Source: a virus
Strand: one strand, 5' to 3'
Virus record (IMG/VR): IMGVR_UViG_3300021963_000221
Location: 1 to 44,593 of that record
Length of the DNA stretch: 44,593 bases
The notes under the pieces are model-generated. The model was not told where the DNA came from, ran no database searches, and saw only the letters and a program-made list of their open reading frames with translations. This document shows, piece by piece, positions 7,892 to 15,179 of this stretch. Each line of letters opens with the position of its first letter. Position 1 is the stretch's first letter. The position numbers and the translations under genes are program-made.

Positions 7892-8331
7892 TGCATAAGA
7901 TACCTATCTTTTACAGTAACGTTAAGAATGAAAAGTTTAATCTTTATTTAGATTTAGCTTTAAGAATCTCTCAGGAATCTTACTGTGAAAGATTACAGGT
8001 AGGATCTCTAATCGTAAAGAATGGAAACATTATCTCTTTTGGATATAATGGAACGCCTAGTGGCTTTCCTAATAAATGTGAAGAGAACGATATAACCTTT
8101 GACTATGTCTTACACTCAGAGTCTAATGCAATCACTAAAGCATGCAAGAGTCCTATCAGTACAGAAGGAGCCGTTATGTACTGTACTCATGCATGCTGTG
8201 TGCATTGTGCTAAGTTGATTATTCAAAGTGGAATCACTACATTTGTATATCTAGAAGACTACAGAGATAAATCAGGATTAGAATTATTAGTATCTGCAGG
8301 TCTAGATGTAATCAAAGCAAAAACAAATTAA
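7891..8331 (+). CDS. Deoxycytidylate (dCMP) deaminase
   Basis: 146 residues. Zinc and catalytic motif H75-S-E77 and a CxxC pair C103-V-H-C106, in the context of GSLIVKNGNIISFGYNGTP (38-56), identify a ComEB/T4-like dCMP deaminase. It converts dCMP to dUMP, the precursor for dTMP synthesis. Cys32, Cys63 and Cys98 may support a structural zinc as in T4 dCMP deaminase. The phage also encodes UDG, so uracil made in the pool is unlikely to be tolerated in DNA. No thymidylate synthase or dUTPase is in this window. Confidence 0.9.
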   Translation: MHKIPIFYSNVKNEKFNLYLDLALRISQESYCERLQVGSLIVKNGNIISFGYNGTPSGFPNKCEENDITFDYVLHSESNAITKACKSPISTEGAVMYCTHACCVHCAKLIIQSGITTFVYLEDYRDKSGLELLVSAGLDVIKAKTN

Positions 8332-8344
8332 AGAATAAAATAGA

Positions 8345-8626
8345 ATGGCAATCACAGTAAAAGGACACAGAGTATTACTCAATCGTCCTAAAAGAGAAGA
8401 AAGACTCATTCAACTTACACCAGAGATGGAAGAAGAGTTGAACATGAAAGAGTTAGCAAACCTTAAGCGTTTAGAAGTATACGCCCTCGGAGAAGAAGTA
8501 ACCAACGTAAAAGTAGGAGACTTCGTTTATGTAAACTTGATGTACCTTCAATCAGCAGAGTTAGTTGAAGTAGAAGGAGAAGAAAAGATCATGGTAAGAG
8601 ATAGCGACATTGCTATTGTTTGGTAA
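8345..8626 (+). CDS. GroES-like co-chaperonin
   Basis: 93 residues. The pattern KGHRVLL near residue 7, a charged mobile-loop-like region up to residue 40, LEVYALGEEV (43-52), VKVGDFVYVN (55-64) and the ending VRDSDIAIVW follow the order of GroES (cpn10) elements: N-terminal strand, mobile loop, 'VLAVG', 'VKVGD' and 'I.E.DILAIV'. Phage co-chaperonins such as T4 gp31 adjust GroEL for folding large capsid proteins. It stands at the end of the plus-strand enzyme block, next to virion genes. The similarity is at fold-pattern level, so a generic beta-barrel protein remains possible. Confidence 0.6.
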   Translation: MAITVKGHRVLLNRPKREERLIQLTPEMEEELNMKELANLKRLEVYALGEEVTNVKVGDFVYVNLMYLQSAELVEVEGEEKIMVRDSDIAIVW

Positions 8627-8646
8627 CAGTAATTAATAAAAAAGAT

Positions 8647-8970
8647 ATGTTATTCTATTACACAGAAAAAGAAAAAATTGAAAGCGGTGAGGAAATGGAA
8701 CTCATTGTTAAGAAAGGTTACTCTTTTAACATCAACAAGGTGCTTATGACCTACCCTACAGAGAACGGCTTAGCTGTTGTTTTAGAAGGTAACGCTGATA
8801 AGCTTAACCCTGTAGACTACCAATACAAGATTGATCCTGCAACTAAGCAAAAAGTTCCAGTAAAAATCACTAAATTTGAAATCACAAGTGAGCCAATCGT
8901 AGTAGAGCTAAAAGTGAAAGAAGAAATTCTTTCTTTCCTAGCTGCTACAGGAGGACCACAAGCGATATAA
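8647..8970 (+). CDS. Hypothetical protein, beta-rich
   Basis: 107 residues from the ATG at 8647. A TTG start at 8620 would overlap the upstream stop region and is less likely, since an A-rich leader (TAATTAATAAAAAAGAT) precedes this ATG. It is rich in Lys, Glu and Val, with alternating strand patterns and no cysteine or membrane segment. It is the last gene before the terminator at 9046 and may belong to the same unit as the GroES-like gene. Function unknown. Confidence 0.65.
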   Translation: MLFYYTEKEKIESGEEMELIVKKGYSFNINKVLMTYPTENGLAVVLEGNADKLNPVDYQYKIDPATKQKVPVKITKFEITSEPIVVELKVKEEILSFLAATGGPQAI

Positions 8971-9045
8971 GATACCAGTTTATTTAGTTTTAGTTTTTAG
9001 TTATTTAGTTTATTTAGTTATTTTAGTTTACCAACCAACCAAAGT
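8971..9045. repeat. Low-complexity TTTAGTT/TTATTTAG stretch
   Basis: Non-coding bases made almost entirely of imperfect copies of TTTAG, TTATTTAG and TTTTAGTTT. The complement reads as repeats of AAACTAAA and AACTAAATAA, the same words that form A-rich start-codon leaders elsewhere in the window. No gene was found. It lies just upstream of the terminator. Confidence 0.6.
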
Positions 9046-9081
9046 AAAGGGGAATCAAAAGTTCCCCTTTCTTTATTTTTT
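9046..9081 (+). terminator. Intrinsic terminator after the enzyme block
   Basis: A perfect 9-bp stem AAAGGGGAA/TTCCCCTTT with loop TCAAAAG (9046-9070) is followed by CTTTATTTTTTT. It separates the metabolic and replication genes from the fibre genes. Confidence 0.88.
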
Positions 9082-9089
9082 TAATCTAT

Positions 9090-9097
9090 TATATTTG
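9090..9097 (+). promoter_or_regulatory. Bacteroidota-type -7 box before the fibre genes
   Basis: TATATTTG within the recurring 11-mer TATATTTGTAT, directly after the terminator and 44 bases ahead of the ATG at 9142. No TTG is present at the usual -33 spacing because that position falls in the terminator stem. It probably drives the three fibre genes. Confidence 0.6.
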
Positions 9098-9141
9098 TAT
9101 TAGACAATTAGTGTGCAGTATACTGTACCTCCCATTCTGTA

Positions 9142-9828
9142 ATGCCTAATAACCCCCTAACCTTAGCCGAATTACAATCTTATGCAGGTTCTGCTGTAGG
9201 AGGAATAGTCCAGATGCCATCAGGTTATGTGTTTGCTACACCTGTAAGTGGTACAGGACCTATAGCTTACCGTTTGTTTGATGCAGGATACATTACTTTA
9301 GGTATTATTAACGTCAATAGATTAGGTACAGGTGCTACGGGTGCAGGTACAAAGTTCTTAGCAGACGATAATACTTGGAAAACAGTAAGCGGAGGAGGGG
9401 GAGGAGTAAGTTCTTTTAACACAAGAACAGGAACAGTCACTCTTAACTCTTCAGATGTTACTAGTGCCTTAGGTTTTACTCCGCCATCTAACTTAGACCA
9501 ACTAACAGATGTAACAACTCCTACACCTTCTAATGGACAGTTGCTTAGGTTTAACTCAGCTACTGGTCAATGGGAGAACTGGAGTCCTAGTTTCAACGCT
9601 TTTAAGATAGATTACGATTACAATCTATCAGGAGCTAAGGACGGAGTAAATACCAACTTCACTACTAGTTCTAACTTTGTTGCAGGTACTACTAGAGTAT
9701 TCTTAAACGGTCAAAGATTAACTAGAGGAGTAGGTTATGATTACGTAGAAGCAGGTGTAAGCCAAGTAAGCCTTGTATATGCTCCTGTTCCCTCAGATCA
9801 ACTCATAGTAGAGTATCAAATAACATAA
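9142..9828 (+). CDS. Modular tail-fibre protein 1
   Basis: 228 residues. The N-terminal section (MPNNPLTLAEL onward) is followed by a Gly-rich hinge near residue 90, a FNTRTGTVTLNSSDV segment that ends in LGFTP, a DQLTDVTTPTPSNGQLLRF segment near residues 120-138, and a C-terminal beta domain with TRVFLNGQRL and a final LIVEYQ. These are standard repeating modules of phage fibre shafts and receptor-facing tips. The FNTRTG and DVT-NGQLLRF modules recur in the two genes that follow, so the three genes form a related set. It probably contributes to host binding; the exact position in the virion cannot be told from sequence. Confidence 0.75.
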   Translation: MPNNPLTLAELQSYAGSAVGGIVQMPSGYVFATPVSGTGPIAYRLFDAGYITLGIINVNRLGTGATGAGTKFLADDNTWKTVSGGGGGVSSFNTRTGTVTLNSSDVTSALGFTPPSNLDQLTDVTTPTPSNGQLLRFNSATGQWENWSPSFNAFKIDYDYNLSGAKDGVNTNFTTSSNFVAGTTRVFLNGQRLTRGVGYDYVEAGVSQVSLVYAPVPSDQLIVEYQIT

Positions 9829-9847
9829 AACTAAATAACTAAATAAA

Positions 9848-11848
9848 ATGCCAGTAACTAAAATTAAAAAGTCGCAACTTGATGCGTTAAGTATCATAAA
9901 CAGTGATATTGATGCATCAGCAGCCATAGCAAGTAGTAAGCTTGCAGATGGTGGTAACTTTGTCAAGAAGGATGGGAGTGTAGCTTTTACTGCAGACCAA
10001 TCTCATGGAGGATTCAAAGTAACCAACGTAGGAACTCCTACCTCTAACTCAGACGCAGCTACTAAAGCTTACGTAGATTCAGTTGCTCAAGGTTTAAGCG
10101 TAAAGACTGCAGTAAGAGTAGCTACTACAGCAAACATTACTTTAAGTGGAACACAAACTATTGATGGTGTTTCTCTTTCTGTAGGTGATCGTGTATTGGT
10201 TAAGAACCAAACTACACAATCTCAGAATGGTGTTTACGATGTAGCTTCAGGTGCTTGGTCTCGTTCAGCAGATTCAGATACAGGAACAGAACTAGTAAAC
10301 GCTTTCTACTTTGTACAAAGCGGAACTACTCTTCAAGCAACAGGTTGGGTACAAAGTACTCCTGGACCTATTACTCCTGGTACAACTTCTTTGGTGTTCT
10401 CTCAGTTCTCAGGAGCTGCCGATTATACTGCAGGAGCAGGTTTGACTAAGACAGGTCTTACTTTTGACGTAGGAACAGCTTCTTCTGCTCGTATTGTTGT
10501 TAACGCTGATAACATTGACTTAGCAACTACTGGCGTAAGTGCAGGTACCTTTACTAAGGTTACTCTTGATACTTATGGTAGAGCAACAGCTGCTACTAGC
10601 GCTACTACTTCTGATATTGCTGAAGGTTCTAACCTTTACTACTTGGATGCTAGAGCACAAGCAGCTATCACAGGAGGTGCTTCTACTATTGTTACTTCTA
10701 ACTTGACTGCAAGCAGAGCTTTGGTTTCTGATGGTAGTGGTAAAGTAAGCGTAAGTGCTGTAACAGGTACTGAAGTAGGTTACTTGACTGGTGTTACCTC
10801 AGCTATTCAAACTCAGTTAAACGCTAGACAACCTCTAGATGCTACCTTGACTGCATTGGCAGGAGCAGTTACTGCTGCTGATACAATGATCTACTTCACA
10901 GGGTTGGATACTACTAGTGTAGCTAGTTTGACTTCTTTTGGTCGTACTTTAATTGGCTCAGCTGATTCTACTGCTGCTCGTACTTCTTTAGGTCTTGCTA
11001 TTGGTACTGATGTTCAAGCGTATGATGCGGATTTAGGTGCAATTGCAACCCTTAGTGGTACTACAGGTTTCTTGAGAAAGAACGCTGCTAACACATGGTC
11101 ACTTGATACAAACACTTACTTGACAGGTAACCAAACTATTACATTGTCTGGTGACGTTACAGGTACAGGAGCTACAGGTATTGCAGTTACTCTTGCAAAC
11201 TCAGGTGTAACAGCAGGTACTTATGGTAGTGCTACTCAAGTTCCTGTATTCACAGTTGATGCTAAAGGTCGTGTAACAGGTGTTACTAATACTTCAATCA
11301 ACTTGATCAGTGCTTTGAGTGGATTGAGTGATGTAACTATTACAACTCCTGCTGATGGTCAATTGCTTCGTTACACAGGTGGTGGAACTAACAAGTGGGT
11401 AAACTGGACTCCTAACTACATTACAGGTAACCAATCTATCAGTGTTACAGGTGATGCTACAGGTTCAGGTACTACTTCTATTGCTTTGACTTTGGCTAAC
11501 TCTGGAGTTACTGCAGGAACCTATACTAAAATTACCGTAGACGCTAAGGGTAGAGCTACTGCTGGAACAACTTTGAGTACTGCTGATCTTCCTTCAGGAA
11601 CTATCAACATCTCAAACATTGCTACAAGAGAAACTCCTACTCCTTTGCCTAATGGTGTAGCTACTGTATTTGCTGTAACAGGTGCTGCTGTAGCAGGAAC
11701 TGAACATGTATATTTTAATGGTGTATTGATGGAGCCAGGTGCAGGTAATGACTACACAGTCAACCAACTTTCTCCTTCTTTTACTATTACTATGTTGTTT
11801 ACTCCTACTTCTACTGATAAAATTCGTATCTCTTATATTAAACCTTAA
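9848..11848 (+). CDS. Modular tail-fibre protein 2 with internal repeats
   Basis: 666 residues. The N-terminus is followed by a tail-fibre AATKAYVDS element near residue 75 and a SVGDRVLVKNQT element near residue 115, both common in phage fibres. After it come several beta-repeat modules, including two about 70 per cent similar 35-residue copies starting at residues 425 and 525. The LSDVTITTPADGQLLRY module near 497 matches fibre protein 1, and the C-terminal domain has VYFNGVLMEPGAGNDY. The composition is rich in Thr, Ser, Ala and Gly. The leader AAACTAAATAACTAAATAAA precedes the ATG. Confidence 0.8.
   Translation: MPVTKIKKSQLDALSIINSDIDASAAIASSKLADGGNFVKKDGSVAFTADQSHGGFKVTNVGTPTSNSDAATKAYVDSVAQGLSVKTAVRVATTANITLSGTQTIDGVSLSVGDRVLVKNQTTQSQNGVYDVASGAWSRSADSDTGTELVNAFYFVQSGTTLQATGWVQSTPGPITPGTTSLVFSQFSGAADYTAGAGLTKTGLTFDVGTASSARIVVNADNIDLATTGVSAGTFTKVTLDTYGRATAATSATTSDIAEGSNLYYLDARAQAAITGGASTIVTSNLTASRALVSDGSGKVSVSAVTGTEVGYLTGVTSAIQTQLNARQPLDATLTALAGAVTAADTMIYFTGLDTTSVASLTSFGRTLIGSADSTAARTSLGLAIGTDVQAYDADLGAIATLSGTTGFLRKNAANTWSLDTNTYLTGNQTITLSGDVTGTGATGIAVTLANSGVTAGTYGSATQVPVFTVDAKGRVTGVTNTSINLISALSGLSDVTITTPADGQLLRYTGGGTNKWVNWTPNYITGNQSISVTGDATGSGTTSIALTLANSGVTAGTYTKITVDAKGRATAGTTLSTADLPSGTINISNIATRETPTPLPNGVATVFAVTGAAVAGTEHVYFNGVLMEPGAGNDYTVNQLSPSFTITMLFTPTSTDKIRISYIKP
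11120..11224 (+). repeat. Fibre repeat unit, copy 1
   Basis: Codes for residues 425-459 of fibre protein 2, beginning LTGNQTITLSGDVTG and ending GVTAGTY. A second copy lies exactly 300 bases downstream. Such units probably form one turn of a trimeric beta shaft. Confidence 0.75.
11420..11524 (+). repeat. Fibre repeat unit, copy 2
   Basis: Codes for residues 525-559 of fibre protein 2, beginning ITGNQSISVTGDATG and ending GVTAGTY. It is clearly diverged from copy 1 at the DNA level, so this is an old duplication under selection and not a recent one. Confidence 0.75.
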
Positions 11849-11853
11849 TATTA

Positions 11854-12639
11854 ATGGCTAGAACTCAGATTGGTGGTTCCCTTATTGAAAATGCATCTGT
11901 AGGCAGAGTGGATATAAACACTACTGTCTCAGGGCAAGCACTAGTGACTAAAGTTTTAGTAGGTAGTGGTCTCACTGCTACTAAGACTGGAATAGACATA
12001 GGTACAGGTGATGTAACTTTAAGTCTAAATACTAGTGGGTTAGTAACTTCTTTTAATACAAGGACAGGTAACATTACCCTTACAGGTACTGATGTTATTG
12101 ATGCTCTTGGTTATACTCCTGTAAGCGGAGATGCTTACTTGGGTACTGTTACCTCTATTACAGCAGGAACAGGATTAAGCGGAGGAACAATCTCAACAAG
12201 TGGAACCATCTCTCTAGCCAACACAGCAGTAACTGCAGGCTCTTATACAAGTGCTAACATTACTGTAGATGCTCAAGGAAGAATAACTGCTGCCTCTAAT
12301 GGAAGTGGTGGTGGAAGTTCTCCTAGTACAGCAACTCTAAACACAGGAAGTACTATTAGTTTATACAGTAGTGGTACTGATGTAGGATTCTTAAAACTAG
12401 AATACTACGCTAAGCGTAACTCAGCAGCCAATGGAGAACAAGAAATTGGTGTTATGTATGTTACTTTTTTAGCAGGAAATCCCTTAGGATATAATTTTTG
12501 GGTAGACGTTCAAAGTCCTACTCCTGCTTCTTTTGGACAACTAAGCTTTAGTGTCACGGGAGGACCTTCTTTAGATATTACGGTCAATAATCCCAATCCA
12601 TATAACATGGATATCTATTATAAAATTACGACCTTTTAA
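11854..12639 (+). CDS. Modular tail-fibre protein 3
   Basis: 261 residues. The FNTRTGNITLTGTDV-LGYTP module (near residues 67-90) matches fibre protein 1. The TAGTGLSGGTISTSGTISL and ITVDAQGRITAASNG segments (105-150) resemble the GVTAGTY-TVDAKGR units of fibre protein 2. A Gly/Ser linker near residue 150 leads to a distinct C-terminal beta domain of about 105 residues with aromatic-rich strands (YNFWVDV, MDIYYKITTF), a candidate receptor-binding tip. It follows fibre 2 by only 5 bases. Its stop codon overlaps that of the convergent minus-strand gene. Confidence 0.75.
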   Translation: MARTQIGGSLIENASVGRVDINTTVSGQALVTKVLVGSGLTATKTGIDIGTGDVTLSLNTSGLVTSFNTRTGNITLTGTDVIDALGYTPVSGDAYLGTVTSITAGTGLSGGTISTSGTISLANTAVTAGSYTSANITVDAQGRITAASNGSGGGSSPSTATLNTGSTISLYSSGTDVGFLKLEYYAKRNSAANGEQEIGVMYVTFLAGNPLGYNFWVDVQSPTPASFGQLSFSVTGGPSLDITVNNPNPYNMDIYYKITTF

Positions 12640-12866
12640 AGTCTTATTAGTCTTGGGTACTCTAAACCATTTGCTATGACGACATCCATTCCTAGGATAC
12701 TTTCTATTGTTACGTCGTCTTCATCTTCTATTCCCATTTCTTTTAGTATCTCTTCAAACTGATCCTCTGTGATTAGTATTACGTTAGGTCTTACTGCTCT
12801 ACCGTCCTTCTCGGAGTCTAAATAAAATTGATTTATTAATTTGTCTATATCTGCTAGGGTAACCAT
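12636..12866 (-). CDS. Small acidic hypothetical protein
   Basis: 76 residues, not recognised. The N-terminal helix (LADIDKLINQFYL) is followed by a strand-helix unit, NVILITEDQFEEILKEM, and an acidic EDEDDV run. The layout resembles small DNA- or protein-binding adaptors in phage structural regions, but no family can be named. The leader CTTTAAATAAAATTAAATAAAGATAAC is A-rich as elsewhere. It is the last gene of the minus-strand block and meets the fibre gene tail to tail. Confidence 0.65.
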   Translation of the reverse strand: MVTLADIDKLINQFYLDSEKDGRAVRPNVILITEDQFEEILKEMGIEDEDDVTIESILGMDVVIANGLEYPRLIRL

Positions 12867-12883
12867 GTTATCTTTATTTAATT

Positions 12884-14218
12884 TTATTTAAAGCGAATAT
12901 AAAACGAATAAATCAAATCCGTATCTTTTTCTACTAAATCAAATGAAACTCCTGGGTATCCTGGACCAAAGTTATTCATTATCCACTTAGAAGAACCATA
13001 CATAGACAATACATTTCTGTATCTAAATTTGTATGCTTGTTGCATACTCTCTGTATGTAAGTCTCCTTTTACTATCGAGATATTTTTATTCTCTCCTAAA
13101 TTGTGGTGATTTATATACTTATTGAGGAAGTTTTCTGCTTTTTCGGTTAAGAAAAGGGGAAGACCATGCTTAAGATCTTCAGAATCTTTTCCATGAGTGA
13201 AGATAAACGTATGTTTGCCATAATCAAAATGTTCTAAAAACTTCTCCATTATCGTTACTTTGATAAATGGATAAGCTGTGTTTAAATAAAGAGTAAGTGC
13301 TTGATTAGTAATATACCCATAACTACCGCTATGATTATCATTGGTTTGCATTACTGCATGAATGTTATTTGCTAAGTTTCTTTCGACTAAAGTATCGAAG
13401 AATCTCTTATGAGTATAAAGATAAGTCATAAAAGCTTCCTTACTATCCATGTTCTGAGGTAATTGGTGACCTCCTCTGGTTGTATATCCGTTCCAACCAT
13501 CTAAAGAATCGCCTAAGTCACAGATAAATAAGTCTTGTAGTCTTCCATGTATCTTAACTTGCTTCTCTATCTCCTCTAATGTTCTATTCATTCTCTCCTC
13601 AAAGACATTCTCGTTGTATTCGTTTCCAAAGAGAGCAGTAGGATGTGTAAGCGCACCTACATGTTTGTCACTCATATAAACAAATAAGCCTTTATTAGAG
13701 CTTACAAGAGCTTTCTTAGGTGTTGGGTGTACTGTGATGTCAGATTCAAGGAAAACTTCTCTTAGAATGCCTTCTATGTCGTCATTAAAAGTATCCTCAG
13801 GTTTAATATGAGCAAACAAAGCTGATACTAACCATCCTGAGCTTTTTTCTTTACTCCAATACTGAACAAGTTTCCACTTAGTAGTGTCTATTTTGTGAAT
13901 CCTTATGATCTCTTCGGCAGATCTAGGTTGTTTAGAGACTAGTTTAGATACTTCTAGGGTACCTTTTTCTAAGTTTTCGTCGTATGTTCCTAGAGTTGTA
14001 TTAGAATTAATCTCAGATTGTGGATTTGGCATGTAAAGAGGATCACCCTTTAGGAGTTTAGCCATAGCTGATCTTTTTAAATCACGAACTCGCTTACCCC
14101 TTAACTGATTACGTTCTTCAGGATGATAGTTAAAACGAAGAGCAACTTCAATAGCTGTCTCATTCGTATTTGGATTCTCCATGTAATACTGGACAATCTG
14201 TTTAGATATTGGCATCAT
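12884..14218 (-). CDS. Calcineurin-like metallophosphoesterase with N-terminal HTH-like region
   Basis: 444 residues. The dimetal centre is visible as SDKHVG (D184, H186), GDSLD (D237, D240), TNDNH (N295, H296), FTHGK (H342) and GDLH (H388; the family usually has GHxH). Residues 4-55 look like a helix-turn-helix with a basic RGKRVRDLKRSAMAK helix, and the KWKLVQYWSK segment (115-123) is typical of phage members of this family. Such proteins are nucleases or phosphatases acting on DNA or nucleotides. Its place after the lysis genes gives no clear role; processing of genome or host DNA is an inference. Confidence 0.85.
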   Translation of the reverse strand: MMPISKQIVQYYMENPNTNETAIEVALRFNYHPEERNQLRGKRVRDLKRSAMAKLLKGDPLYMPNPQSEINSNTTLGTYDENLEKGTLEVSKLVSKQPRSAEEIIRIHKIDTTKWKLVQYWSKEKSSGWLVSALFAHIKPEDTFNDDIEGILREVFLESDITVHPTPKKALVSSNKGLFVYMSDKHVGALTHPTALFGNEYNENVFEERMNRTLEEIEKQVKIHGRLQDLFICDLGDSLDGWNGYTTRGGHQLPQNMDSKEAFMTYLYTHKRFFDTLVERNLANNIHAVMQTNDNHSGSYGYITNQALTLYLNTAYPFIKVTIMEKFLEHFDYGKHTFIFTHGKDSEDLKHGLPLFLTEKAENFLNKYINHHNLGENKNISIVKGDLHTESMQQAYKFRYRNVLSMYGSSKWIMNNFGPGYPGVSFDLVEKDTDLIYSFYIRFK

Positions 14219-14223
14219 AGGCT

Positions 14224-14583
14224 TTAGAGTATTAACCCTATGGTTAACAAAACTATAGCAAACAATCCACCTTTCAAAACATTCTTTAATGTTTTAATAG
14301 TTTCTGCTTGAGATCTAACCTTTGTATCTAAGCGAACTATCTCTACTTTAGCTGTATCTAGAGCTAATCTAAAGTTAGGAATAATAGAATCTTTATATAA
14401 AGATAACTGTATACTGTCAGTCCTAACTATCTTTTTAAGACTAACTACTCTCTCACGTGCTTGAATTCCCTTAAGAAATTCGTTATTCAACTCCTTTAGC
14501 GGTAAGCTGTCTAGAGATTGTGAGTAGATACTTTGTGCCATCAATGTCAGGCATAGTGTCAATAGCAATCTGAATGGTGTCAT
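14224..14583 (-). CDS. Spanin-like periplasmic protein with signal peptide and C-terminal membrane anchor
   Basis: 119 residues. There is an N-terminal signal sequence (residues 1-21, ending AQSIYSQ), a charged helical middle with heptad-like spacing from about residue 40 to 100, and a C-terminal hydrophobic segment (GGLFAIVLLTIGLIL). This topology, an exported coil held by a C-terminal helix, resembles unimolecular spanins, but the only Cys (C11) has Leu at -1 and is a poor lipobox. The first 101 bases overlap the preceding gene out of frame, as in classical Rz/Rz1 pairs. The likely role is bridging or disrupting the envelope at lysis; this is an inference from topology and position. Confidence 0.55.
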   Translation of the reverse strand: MTPFRLLLTLCLTLMAQSIYSQSLDSLPLKELNNEFLKGIQARERVVSLKKIVRTDSIQLSLYKDSIIPNFRLALDTAKVEIVRLDTKVRSQAETIKTLKNVLKGGLFAIVLLTIGLIL

Positions 14584-14800
14584 ATTTAAGGGTGATTTGT
14601 TCGTAACGGAAGTACTCTTCGTGTTTAATGTGCTCTAAAGAGTCAATCTTTTCAAAGTAAGTATCGTTTGCTTTATCAATAGAATCTATAAAAGAGATTA
14701 CTTGATTGGTGTCTTGTTCTTGTACGTACTCATACCTGTATAAAAGGTAGACAATAGTAAAGAAGAAGATAAAGTTAAGTTTGATGGATAGGTTTTTCAT
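14483..14800 (-). CDS. Inner-membrane spanin-like protein (Rz-like topology)
   Basis: 105 residues. One N-terminal membrane helix (about residues 7-22, FIFFFTIVYLLYRY) is followed by a charged, helical, coiled-coil-like domain (residues 30-85). This is the N-in, C-out layout of an i-spanin. It overlaps the next gene by 101 bases in another frame. The ATG directly follows the U-tract of the terminator at 14807-14827, leaving no room for a separate leader, so expression probably depends on read-through. The holin is two genes upstream, which supports a lysis role, but sequence alone does not prove it. Confidence 0.55.
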   Translation of the reverse strand: MKNLSIKLNFIFFFTIVYLLYRYEYVQEQDTNQVISFIDSIDKANDTYFEKIDSLEHIKHEEYFRYEQITLKYDTIQIAIDTMPDIDGTKYLLTISRQLTAKGVE

Positions 14801-14827
14801 AAGAAAAAGGGGGCTATTAACCCCCTT
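14801..14827 (-). terminator. Intrinsic terminator abutting the spanin-like start codon
   Basis: On the minus strand a 7-bp stem AAGGGGG/CCCCCTT with loop TTAATAG is followed by TTTCTT and then immediately by the ATG of the next gene. It closes the holin unit, but reading into the lysis genes needs it to leak. Confidence 0.8.
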
Positions 14828-14834
14828 AATTAGT

Positions 14835-15161
14835 TTAAGCCCAAGGCAAAGGGGTGATTACAGGTTCTACTGCAGGACTCTTTTGGTTTTCAATGTTCTC
14901 TTCGATATGAGAATATATGGGAGCAAGACCTTCTTCACCCAACTCTTCTTTAATCCACTCTACTACGATTGCTTCAGTCAAGTTAGCGTAAGGAACAAAC
15001 TCAGCTCCTTCTTTTACGGTAAACATTTGACTTCCGTTCACGGTGTAAGAGAATTCTCCGTCTACACCTTCTACTTCAAACATAGCAGTTACTACGTAAT
15101 CTTCTAAGCCTTCTACGGTCTTAGTATAGAGGTTTGTAATTTTCCAATTATAATTTGTCAT
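14835..15161 (-). CDS. Small conserved phage protein (DUF7936-like, tentative)
   Basis: 108 residues. It has an N-terminal WKITNLY strand, a beta-sheet core (VTAMFEVEGVDGEFSY), a YANLTEAIVVEWIKEEL helix and a C-terminal tail ending in PLPWA. I recall phage families with this order of strands, 'Y..LTE..V..W' helix and Pro-Trp end (DUF7936), but could not check. The function is unknown. It sits between the holin and the spanin-like genes and may be a structural or lysis accessory protein. It is followed by the terminator. Confidence 0.65.
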   Translation of the reverse strand: MTNYNWKITNLYTKTVEGLEDYVVTAMFEVEGVDGEFSYTVNGSQMFTVKEGAEFVPYANLTEAIVVEWIKEELGEEGLAPIYSHIEENIENQKSPAVEPVITPLPWA

Positions 15162-15179
15162 GACTTTATATTACTTATG

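Noticed and set aside
8620-8646. TTG start for the gene ending at 8970
   Set aside because: It would overlap the upstream stop region, while the ATG at 8647 has an A-rich leader typical of this genome.
8971-9045. The TTTAG-rich tract as a replication origin
   Set aside because: No dyad, iteron clusters of fixed length or neighbouring initiator gene; it is only low-complexity AT-rich sequence next to a terminator.
10255-10449. A short second frame inside fibre gene 2
   Set aside because: Arg/Tyr/Ser-rich translation without a leader; explained by the codon pattern of the main frame.
9142-12639. A diversity-generating retroelement acting on the fibre genes
   Set aside because: No reverse transcriptase gene or template/variable repeat pair with adenine-specific changes was found in this window.
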